From: QAMH01 sp964435565
GTDB taxonomy: Bacteria; Actinomycetota; Coriobacteriia; Coriobacteriales; QAMH01
Assembly (NCBI GenBank): GCA_964435565.1
Contig: CAYSZR010000008.1
Coordinates: 1-41,646, forward strand
Length of the DNA stretch: 41,646 nt
Direction: 5' to 3'
Below, piece after piece: positions 33,842-41,646 of the stretch (position 1 is its first letter; each line of letters opens with the position of its first letter). The translations under genes were made by a program, and so were the position numbers. The notes under the pieces are model-generated. The model made no database searches. It saw only the letters and a list, made by a program, of their open reading frames with translations, and was not told where the DNA came from.

Positions 33842-36800
33842 CTACTCCTTATTCTCGGGATACCCAGAGCTTGAGGAAGCATCATTCGAGGATGTGGCAG
33901 GCAGAATGACGTCGACTGGGCAGCTCGTCTCCAAGGGGACAGCAGGAACATCCGAACCGTTTGATGCATCAGCAGCCGAAATTGTCTCAATGCTTGCCGG
34001 TGCAAGCAGAGCAAACGCGATAATAGGCGAAGGAGCGGCTATTATCGCTGCAACTGCCGTTGCGATTGGCTCTACGACTGGAACAGCGGCGGCGATTGCT
34101 GCAGCGCCTGGAATAATTGTCTCCGATATTGCATTCATGGACGTATCAGTCAGTTTATCTACAACAGGAATGCTCGAATCTTCCGTCTTGTTTTCACTAG
34201 ACGGAATCGCCACATCATCTGCCAAACAGGCAACAGGGACTGTATCTATGCTGGCTGGAGATTTGATCAAACTGACTTCCATAGACGCGACATCACTGAT
34301 GTTTTTACTTTCCTGGATTGTTTCGGACTCTGCTGCTAAACCAATCTGGACAGATGTGCCGGAAGCTATCCCTTCGTCCGCTGTTTGAACATGAGAAAGC
34401 GAGGCGACTTGAGAATCGCTCACGGTAAGTTCAGGTAAGGTCAGTGAATAGAGCTCCGGAGATGATGCAGAGGCCAATGTAGAGGGTAACAAAGAATTTT
34501 CCGTCCAAATTGCATACAAGGCAACAGATAGAACTAGATCACCGCCCGAATACCATGAATATGCGTGATCAGCGGACCCGTCGATTTTCGAAGTCTCGTC
34601 AATCGAGCCGTCGTCATTTAGCTTGCTTGCCCATCCCGTATGGGTATATCCCGCACGTATGGTCGACAGCTGCGGAAGTGAGACTGTTTGATCGTAGTCA
34701 TATTTAGTTGCCAACGTGCTGTTATCGTATAAATCAATATATTTAATTTCATAAGTGACTGAACCCCATATGACGTACAGAGTCACAGACGATACACCCG
34801 GCGTTTTATACACATTAACAAGCATGTCACCGACAGTCATTGAGTCAGAGATAGTTTTACCAAGTGCCTTCTTTGTTTTAAAGGAGGTAAACGAATGTGC
34901 CTGATATGTCTTATTAATATCGGTTGCAAGCGCATCCCACTGAACAACGGCGTCAATAGGGGCAACAGTTCCACCCATGTCTTCATAATGAATATTTATC
35001 TTACGCCATTCCCAAAAAGCATAAACCTGAATAGGGCTCTTGCCATCCCATGTCGTATAGTAAGTTTTGACTACATCCTGAACAGTCAAGCCATCAGGAA
35101 TAATCTTGCCGAGTGATTTTTTGCTCTTCCAAGACGTCAGTTGATGACCAGTAAAGGTGATTGTTTCTTGCGTTCCATCAGCAAGCGCAAAGACCAAAAC
35201 GCTCGGATTATCTGCAGAAGGCGTGCCAGCATCAAAGAGATCTGTGAAGAGCAGGTCTTTCGTTGCAGCAAGAATACGGTTGTCAGGAGAGTCATCTGTA
35301 TAAGACATGTACTGAACAGTCAAAGTAAGAGGACTGTACACCGCGTACATGGTAAGAGCTTTCTCGACTACGGGCATTACCCAATCAACAGGAGGTTGAT
35401 AGACACCGTTGTCATCTTTGGTGTAGACGATTTCGTATATTCCCGAAGCGCCAGTCGTAACGCTCGTGGCATAGGGGTTGCTGCTCCAGCCAATAAGCGT
35501 ATAGCCAAGACGAGCGAGATGCACGGCCTTTGGCAAGCTAACCGTAACTCCAATGGTCGTCATGGTTGCGCTCCCCCATTCACTGGCAGCGGCATCGTCG
35601 AACCATTCGCCGTCCCTCTCGGCAGTATCCTTGATTTTATTGCCATCAGCGTCGTCATCGGTCCCTTTTGCAGCATCGGTTATGGACCAGCCTTTAGGAT
35701 CAAAAGTAAGGTCCTGAGCTTTCAGGCCATAGACAGCGTAGAGAATGTTGTTATCTTTTGCAGCTTCGAGGATTTCTTGTAAGTCGTCGGAGACCTTCCA
35801 ATATGTTGTATATGAATAAACGCCGGTCGAGCTTCCGTCAGCGTTATCAATACCATAAAGATAGCCATTGCTATAGTACAAGGCGCGCGTGTCATAATTT
35901 CCAACACCGCCCGTATCAGACGCACCATCATAAGGCGCCCATCCAATAAGCGTATAGTCAGTCAGATCAACCTGCCCCGACGTGGTCGTTGTCGTAGCTG
36001 TAGGCATACGAACGATTTCTCCTGTGTAAACAGTGATCGTGCGCATATCAGGATTGCTCGATGCTACGCCGATACTCGATGTGCTAAGCGAATTTGTATT
36101 GAGGCCATTGCCGGTTTCAGTAAGCCTGACTGTCGTCGTGTAGCTACCTCCGTCGGTCCAAGAACCCGAGCCGACGTTAAGGCTAATCGTGATCTTGTTG
36201 GCAATATAGAAGAGGCGCAATTTCATAGTTCCATCGCCAGCAAGACTCGCTTTTGCAACAGTGGTTGCATGTATCGATTGACCTGTGCTTCCGACACCCT
36301 CGGTAAATGCCACAAGCGTACCATTGTAAAGAATACTGTTTCCATTGGTCACGTAATGATAGCCTTTAACATTCTCGGCATTCATCTTCGTACCATCAGA
36401 AAATGTCAGCAGCTCCCCGTTCATCTCATCATCTGTAATACCACTCATGTCGGTGGAATCAACGACGATGACCTTTCCTGTGCCATCAACTTTATAACGA
36501 AGCACCTGATAAGCCGACTTCGCTGCTGACCAAACCGCATAGAGTGTCATTGAGCTGTCTGAGCCATCCGCGTTATCTGCAATCTGAGGCATAGTAAGCT
36601 TACCGCCAGGAGCGATAAATCCCGGGATACTCGAAGGCAGTGCCGTCTTTGCAATCGACTCTGAACCTTTGTACGTATTCGCATATGCCGGATCTGTTGA
36701 CCAACCCACAAAATTATAGCCAGTGCGCTCAAGATCACCCGCAGATGGCAGAATATCCGTCATGCCCGTAGTCCAACCTGTCTGCACGTCAAGGCCCGTT

Positions 36801-39800
36801 GTCTTCCAGCCACGATCGCTTCCTTCGCCCAAATCAAGCTTAAGCGTACGCTGATCGGCAGTGTAGACAATGACGAGCTTAAGGCGCGATTTGGCGGCAT
36901 TGTCTTTATCGCCCGTAACCGTACCGGTGGTGACTGCCGTAACCGTCGTCGTCACAGTGTCGTTGCTGGAAACATACGAATACGTGTACACAGCGCCGTC
37001 AACCAACTGTGGCGTATAACCGTCCCAGTTATACCCAGTGGGGCGAAGGCGCGAGTCAGACCCAGTAAGATCGGGGACTGTCTCGCCCGCATAATAGGTA
37101 GCGGTCGTCGTCGTAACCAGTTTGCCCATACCGTTGCCATCGATAAGCCAGTGCTCGATGGTGTAAGGCGTATCAGCATCGGCAAGATAGAAGATATCAA
37201 GACGGAGATTCTCGTCGCCCTTTACCAAACCACCCGTAACAGAATGAACTGTTAACCCATCTTCGGAACGCCAGTTAACTCTGCTATCTGATATGGCCTG
37301 AGATAATTTAAGCATCGTTGCATCGACCTGGAACGTGAAACCATCAATCTCTGGCGTTTCGAGATAAACAAGGTCGCCATATTGATCGTAGTACGGCAAC
37401 TCCTCGTCTGTAACCGCATTGAACGTAATCTTCTCGTCAAGCTCGGTTGCAATGTTCTTGCTGTTGATCGTCCAGATATGAACGACGACATTATTGGTTT
37501 CGTTTGCCCTCCATACAGCATACAGCGTAAGATCTTCAAGCGGCATAGTGAGCGTCGCATTGGGCAGATAGAACTTATCAACACCGCTCGTGCCTATCTG
37601 AGATATAGCCTCTGCTGTTACGATAGACGCAACACCCTTCGAACCAACGTACGTACCCTTCCCGTTCGTTGTCGTATAAGTATATTGATCGATTGTCGAC
37701 CAGCCGACTAGGGTATACCCGGTTCGCGAGATCTGCCGCTTGCTTCCCGTATCTTTTGGAAGTGAATCCGTAGTCTGCTCGGCTTTATAGTCAGTCGATG
37801 CAAGTTTAGTGTTACCTATAGTCCACTTGCCGGTGTATTCGGTGCTTATTCCGGATTCGTCATGGCCCGGAACCAGGATAAGACGCACGGTCTTTGGGCT
37901 ATAGTAGACCTTGAGAACGATAGCGCCATTGACGAGCTGGTCACGGGTGTTCACTATCAGGCCCGTTACATTCTTGGTATCGAAAGCATATCCGTCGAGT
38001 CCGACAATGCTACCAGCGCCATTGGTGAGCAGCTGACCGCCTGATCCAAGCATGACCGTATAACCCTTGAAGTTTTCGTTATAACGCACGGTTCCGACAG
38101 CACTCGCATCGGCGGTAAAGGCAAGCGCCTCGACCCATTCGTCTGTTGCCACGTCTTCGATCTTCTCGCGAGCCGCATACCCGGCTTTGAGATTATTGTC
38201 GCCATCGATGAGCCAGTGCTCGACGTAATATGTCATGTTATCGGCATACCAGACCGGATAAAGTCCCATATCAGCACCGGGCATAACAAGCACCGCAGGC
38301 TTGTCCGTCTCGCTTTTAGCGGTGAAGAGCTGCGCTGTGCCATCGGTAAGGTTAACAACAGGCGTCGCGCTCGACGCTGCATAATAATCATTGCCATAGG
38401 CCTTGATCGCATCGGCCGCCGTTCGAGATGCATTGCCCGTAGCGGTTGCTGCGCCATTATTGGGCGACCAGCCATAGAAGCTATAGCCAGCCCGCTCAAT
38501 CGTCTGCACGAGCTCATCACTCGTCTGTTCGGTGAAGTAATCGAGGACGATGTCAGCCGCAGCCGCATCGCCGGTCTTGCCAACCCAGGAACCTGCACCT
38601 GTATGCAGCGTCAGCGTGTGTATCTGCGGCAGATAATACAACGTGAGTTCTGCCTTGCCATCACCGTCTACGTTATGCTGGTTAATGGACTTGCGCAAGA
38701 TGGTTCTGGCAACATCCGAATAAGCGCCGGGGACTTCGACCATCGTGCCAAGATGGTTTGCAACCTTGGCAAGCGCTTCTGTCATTTCGGCGCGATAGTC
38801 ATAGCCAACCAGCGTTACTGAAGAGTCATCGGTATAACTGTAATGCCCATCAATCGCAACAACGTTATTGGCATCTGCTTTGCTCGTAGCATAATCTGCA
38901 ATCGCCACAGAATCGGTCACACCATAATACGTAACCGTATCGACGGTATGTTCGATGCCGTTGCCGTCGATTTTAACGATATTGACCTTGTACGGCGTAT
39001 TCTTATCAGCACTCCAGACAGCCCATAGATGCAATTCTGCAGCTGCCATCACAAGCGTGGCGCCATCTGCAGTGAAAAGATGCGCGGTGCCATCGGTAAG
39101 ATTGATTGCCGGCGTCGAAATCGACGCTGAGTAATAATCGCTGCCGTACGCCGCGATAGTCACTGCGTTCGCGATGGTATTCTCTGCCTTCTCATAAGCC
39201 CCCGTCTGATCAGCGGACCAACCGATAAGCTCATAGCCCGCACGTGAAGGATTCGGGGTACTGTCAGCATCGATCGGCAGAGCTGCTGTAGTCTCTTCGG
39301 TATGGAAGCTGCGCGTAGCGGTAAGCCCGTCAGCAGAAACCGTCCAACCGTTCAGGGCAGCAAACTGACCATAGTTGTATCCGTCTGCATCAGCCTCGTG
39401 CAGATGCAAGACAACATCATAGGAATTAGGCTCGTAGTAAAGCGTGATCACGGTGGAAGCATTGCCCGCGACGACGTCAGTCGACTTAGACGAATAGCTC
39501 GTGCCTTTATATGTGAACGCATCGTGCTTGTACGTGTAGCCTTTGATCTCGACATCGTCATGCGTATAAATCGTCGTGTAATGGCTACTGTCATCATCTT
39601 CGCCCGCCGCATGACCAAGATAGATACCGTCGGCATATACCGTGGAACCTGCCCAGCCGTAATACGTGACCGGCTCTGTCGTCGAATTGCCATTGGCATC
39701 GATAAGCCTCACGGCACCATCACCCGTGACCTTATAACGATATACTTTGTACTCGACTTCACATGCCCTATAAAACACGTTCAAAACCGTCTGTTTGCCA

Positions 39801-41646
39801 TTTGCGTTGGCGATGACAAAAGCACTCTCATTCGTCTTGTAAGTACCATTATCAAAGTCCGTCACATGTCTGAAGCCCATCCAGACGCCCTGCGCCGTGG
39901 CATCGATATCCGCATTGGCATCATGCGTTGCATCGCCTGTCTTGGGGTAGCGCAATGGGCTCAAAGTACCTGCCGGGATATGAAGCGCATTTGCATCACC
40001 AGTCTGAGATATGTACGCGTACACGTCAGGCTTGTTTGTGGCAGCTGCATCGTAATCTCCGACAACGGCCATCGTGCCTGTCGACTTCGTGTATGTATCG
40101 GTCGTGACAAGAACGACGCTGCCATCTTGCATAACCTTGTAATGATTGACGATGTAATTCGAAGGAAGCGCCTTCCAGTTAGCCTTGAGCTTGAGGTCAG
40201 AGTACGGCATATTGTGATTACCGGCGGCATAGTGCGTAGGAGTCACGCTCTCGTCGGAAACGTCCTCGACCCAATCCACGAATTCGAAGCCGGCAAGCGT
40301 TGCAGTAGGCAGCGTGAAAGCACGATCGCCCGGATACAGCCCCGCAGGATTGGTTCCATCCAATGTGGCATCGCCCACGCTGATGCTCAGCGTGTAGAAG
40401 ATCACGTTGTAATAGAGCTTGATGGTCAAAGCGCCATCGGCAAAGCCATCGCCATTGGAATCGACAAGGCTATTGTTGCCGGTAATCTGACCAAGCTCAG
40501 CGTGCGTATAGGTTATCTTGGCAGCCACGCCTTCGGGCAGTTCGTAATTAAACGTCGAGTCATACATGTAACCCTTGATATCTGCGCCGATCATGCGCAG
40601 ATACGGATCATCCTGCGTGCCTGCTTTGGCAAGGTCGTCTGCAGTGGCATCGCCTTGGACCCAGGTTCCCGCCGTGCCATTGTATTTCTGGAAATCATAC
40701 TGTACCGGAGCGAGCTTCTTATTATCAGCATCGACAGGGACGGTGTAGCGAACCACGTAATACACGCTCGCATCTTTCTTGGCCGTGTAGTAAAGCTTGA
40801 GCGTAAGTTTGCCTGATCCACCATCCGCCGTGTCAGCGGTCACCAGACCTGTATATTTGCCATTATTGTCAGTCGTGGCCTGCGCACTGAACTGATACCC
40901 ATAGACCTCGCCAACCTTATATCCACTTCCCAGGCTCAAACTGCCTGACGTGCCCCAAGTCTCGACTGGCAATGTCGGATCAAGATAGCTCACGGTATCG
41001 CCCGTATAGGCATACAGCCCCTTACCACCATCGCTGGGATCATAGACGGCCTTGCGAATCGCCGCGGTGCCGTCGCCCGGAAGCACGTAGACTTCGACGA
41101 TAAAGGAGCTTTGCTTGGCTTGGTAGACCGCATAAAGCGTCGTAGGAACTGGCGGCATCTTATAGGTCGTGAGACCTGCCGCATAGAAGGTGCCTTTAGG
41201 TGCCGAACCGTCGGTTGCCGAAAGCGTCGCATACCAATTATTCGCCAACACGCCGGTAAGGTTCGAGATGTTCTGACCATCAGCGGCTGTCTCGGTTTCC
41301 GAATCGATTGCATACCAGCCCACGAGCGTGTAGCCTGCACGATCGACTTGCGTACTTGCCGGCAACGTCACAGAAGCTCCTGTTTTCCGCGCTCCATTTT
41401 GCGTATCGCCATGCCACTTGGCATCGATGCCGTTCAGGCCGTCTTCATCAATATCTCCCAAGAAGAAATCAAGCTGCTCGTCGTTTGCAATGTAATAGAC
41501 GCGCAAAACAAGGTTGCCCTTGCCATCCGTGCCCACGGTGATCTTGCCAGAGAGCTTTTCCTTGGCTGTCGTGTCGGTCGTCGACTGGTAGCTGGACTTA
41601 TACACATAACCTTTGAAGGTCGCGACCTCGGTGTAATTGTTCGGGT
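33842..41646 (-). CDS. Giant surface protein of alternating MucBP-like and InlB-type repeats (N-terminus outside window)
   Basis: The frame is open to the right edge, so the start lies outside; 2,600 residues are visible. A GTG at 41605 is internal: the repeat pattern continues upstream of it. About a dozen units alternate a MucBP-like part (YxVEHWLIDGDG, TYYG, GYxY, LTLYYLP) with an InlB-type part (RAGYELIGWS, YGSDYYSAS, LYAVW). Before the end there is a Ser/Glu/Asp-rich linker, then an Ala-rich hydrophobic segment (AAAIAAAVPVV, IAFALLAPA) and a polar tail ending GYPENKE. No LPXTG signal is present; ILPATSS near the end is not followed by a membrane segment. MucBP-type and InlB-type repeats occur in adhesins, so adhesion is inferred. 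How it is held at the surface is unclear. Confidence 0.92.
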   Translation of the reverse strand, partial: PNNYTEVATFKGYVYKSSYQSTTDTTAKEKLSGKITVGTDGKGNLVLRVYYIANDEQLDFFLGDIDEDGLNGIDAKWHGDTQNGARKTGASVTLPASTQVDRAGYTLVGWYAIDSETETAADGQNISNLTGVLANNWYATLSATDGSAPKGTFYAAGLTTYKMPPVPTTLYAVYQAKQSSFIVEVYVLPGDGTAAIRKAVYDPSDGGKGLYAYTGDTVSYLDPTLPVETWGTSGSLSLGSGYKVGEVYGYQFSAQATTDNNGKYTGLVTADTADGGSGKLTLKLYYTAKKDASVYYVVRYTVPVDADNKKLAPVQYDFQKYNGTAGTWVQGDATADDLAKAGTQDDPYLRMIGADIKGYMYDSTFNYELPEGVAAKITYTHAELGQITGNNSLVDSNGDGFADGALTIKLYYNVIFYTLSISVGDATLDGTNPAGLYPGDRAFTLPTATLAGFEFVDWVEDVSDESVTPTHYAAGNHNMPYSDLKLKANWKALPSNYIVNHYKVMQDGSVVLVTTDTYTKSTGTMAVVGDYDAAATNKPDVYAYISQTGDANALHIPAGTLSPLRYPKTGDATHDANADIDATAQGVWMGFRHVTDFDNGTYKTNESAFVIANANGKQTVLNVFYRACEVEYKVYRYKVTGDGAVRLIDANGNSTTEPVTYYGWAGSTVYADGIYLGHAAGEDDDSSHYTTIYTHDDVEIKGYTYKHDAFTYKGTSYSSKSTDVVAGNASTVITLYYEPNSYDVVLHLHEADADGYNYGQFAALNGWTVSADGLTATRSFHTEETTAALPIDADSTPNPSRAGYELIGWSADQTGAYEKAENTIANAVTIAAYGSDYYSASISTPAINLTDGTAHLFTADGATLVMAAAELHLWAVWSADKNTPYKVNIVKIDGNGIEHTVDTVTYYGVTDSVAIADYATSKADANNVVAIDGHYSYTDDSSVTLVGYDYRAEMTEALAKVANHLGTMVEVPGAYSDVARTILRKSINQHNVDGDGKAELTLYYLPQIHTLTLHTGAGSWVGKTGDAAAADIVLDYFTEQTSDELVQTIERAGYSFYGWSPNNGAATATGNASRTAADAIKAYGNDYYAASSATPVVNLTDGTAQLFTAKSETDKPAVLVMPGADMGLYPVWYADNMTYYVEHWLIDGDNNLKAGYAAREKIEDVATDEWVEALAFTADASAVGTVRYNENFKGYTVMLGSGGQLLTNGAGSIVGLDGYAFDTKNVTGLIVNTRDQLVNGAIVLKVYYSPKTVRLILVPGHDESGISTEYTGKWTIGNTKLASTDYKAEQTTDSLPKDTGSKRQISRTGYTLVGWSTIDQYTYTTTNGKGTYVGSKGVASIVTAEAISQIGTSGVDKFYLPNATLTMPLEDLTLYAVWRANETNNVVVHIWTINSKNIATELDEKITFNAVTDEELPYYDQYGDLVYLETPEIDGFTFQVDATMLKLSQAISDSRVNWRSEDGLTVHSVTGGLVKGDENLRLDIFYLADADTPYTIEHWLIDGNGMGKLVTTTTATYYAGETVPDLTGSDSRLRPTGYNWDGYTPQLVDGAVYTYSYVSSNDTVTTTVTAVTTGTVTGDKDNAAKSRLKLVIVYTADQRTLKLDLGEGSDRGWKTTGLDVQTGWTTGMTDILPSAGDLERTGYNFVGWSTDPAYANTYKGSESIAKTALPSSIPGFIAPGGKLTMPQIADNADGSDSSMTLYAVWSAAKSAYQVLRYKVDGTGKVIVVDSTDMSGITDDEMNGELLTFSDGTKMNAENVKGYHYVTNGNSILYNGTLVAFTEGVGSTGQSIHATTVAKASLAGDGTMKLRLFYIANKITISLNVGSGSWTDGGSYTTTVRLTETGNGLNTNSLSTSSIGVASSNPDMRTITVYTGEIVRMPTATTTTTSGQVDLTDYTLIGWAPYDGASDTGGVGNYDTRALYYSNGYLYGIDNADGSSTGVYSYTTYWKVSDDLQEILEAAKDNNILYAVYGLKAQDLTFDPKGWSITDAAKGTDDDADGNKIKDTAERDGEWFDDAAASEWGSATMTTIGVTVSLPKAVHLARLGYTLIGWSSNPYATSVTTGASGIYEIVYTKDDNGVYQPPVDWVMPVVEKALTMYAVYSPLTLTVQYMSYTDDSPDNRILAATKDLLFTDLFDAGTPSADNPSVLVFALADGTQETITFTGHQLTSWKSKKSLGKIIPDGLTVQDVVKTYYTTWDGKSPIQVYAFWEWRKINIHYEDMGGTVAPIDAVVQWDALATDINKTYQAHSFTSFKTKKALGKTISDSMTVGDMLVNVYKTPGVSSVTLYVIWGSVTYEIKYIDLYDNSTLATKYDYDQTVSLPQLSTIRAGYTHTGWASKLNDDGSIDETSKIDGSADHAYSWYSGGDLVLSVALYAIWTENSLLPSTLASASSPELYSLTLPELTVSDSQVASLSHVQTADEGIASGTSVQIGLAAESETIQESKNISDVASMEVSLIKSPASIDTVPVACLADDVAIPSSENKTEDSSIPVVDKLTDTSMNAISETIIPGAAAIAAAVPVVEPIATAVAAIIAAPSPIIAFALLAPASIETISAADASNGSDVPAVPLETSCPVDVILPATSSNDASSSSGYPENKE
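38240..39200 (-). repeat. Two highly similar units inside the right-hand giant gene
   Basis: The segments near 38270-38410 and 39040-39160 encode nearly the same residues (YYSASISTPAINLTDGTAH versus YYAASSATPVVNLTDGTAQ) and share DNA such as GTGCCATCGGTAAG. They are the most alike neighbours I noticed in this gene and could recombine, removing or adding about 770 bp (a whole number of repeats). Confidence 0.65.

Noticed and set aside
39302..40816. 504-residue plus-strand frame opposite the right-hand giant gene
   Set aside because: It is an antisense shadow: it has no recognisable domain or ribosome binding site, and the minus-strand frame encodes clear MucBP/InlB repeats across the same bases.
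41605..41646. GTG at 41605 as the start of the right-hand giant gene
   Set aside because: The frame stays open to the window edge and the same repeat pattern continues upstream; there is no signal peptide after the GTG.
1..41646. tRNA/rRNA genes, CRISPR arrays, insertion sequences, phage genes
   Set aside because: I looked in the two intergenic regions and at gene borders and saw no cloverleaf, regularly spaced direct repeats, transposase motif or target-site duplication.

Overview
The window carries part of a cell-surface protein island, with every convincing gene on the minus strand. The organism is probably a Gram-positive bacterium. One protein ends in a sortase-type signal (VPQTG, hydrophobic stretch, Arg tail), the others have signal peptides and extracellular repeats, and at least two genes start with TTG behind good ribosome binding sites. 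Giant BspA-type and InlB/Listeria-Bacteroides repeat proteins next to a GGDEF-EAL protein of about average GC suggest an actinobacterium of the class Coriobacteriia. That placement is inference; no marker gene is present.

Layout, left to right. (1) 1-14173: a giant secreted BspA-type leucine-rich-repeat protein, at least 4,724 residues, whose C-terminus lies outside the window. It has about 15 tandem modules, with a CUB-like and a jelly-roll-like domain inserted once each. (2) 14174-15980: a 1.8 kb noncoding gap. It has the promoter of gene 1 at one end, a very AT-rich core with six same-strand TTTTCCACA motifs (DnaA-box-like), and a perfect 13-bp palindrome just past the next gene. (3) 15981-18491: a membrane sensor with an ABC-type periplasmic binding domain, a GGDEF-like domain (SGDEF) and a complete EAL domain. 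(4) 18576-21131: a secreted protein with an acidic stalk, a ricin-like region, InlB-type repeats and an Ala/Gly-rich hydrophobic C-terminus. (5) 21136-33099: a 3,987-residue InlB-type repeat adhesin with a VPQTG wall anchor. (6) 33100-33841: an intergenic region with a good promoter, a leader hairpin and several inverted repeats. (7) 33842-41646: the C-terminal 2,600 residues of another giant protein that alternates MucBP-like and InlB-type repeats; its start lies outside the window.

Genes 5, 4 and 3 look like one transcription unit: promoter at about 33.2 kb, 4 bp between the first two genes, 84 bp before the third, and no clear terminator between them. This would link a cyclic-di-GMP turnover enzyme with its own periplasmic sensor to two surface proteins. 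I see no tRNA, rRNA, CRISPR array, transposase or phage gene.
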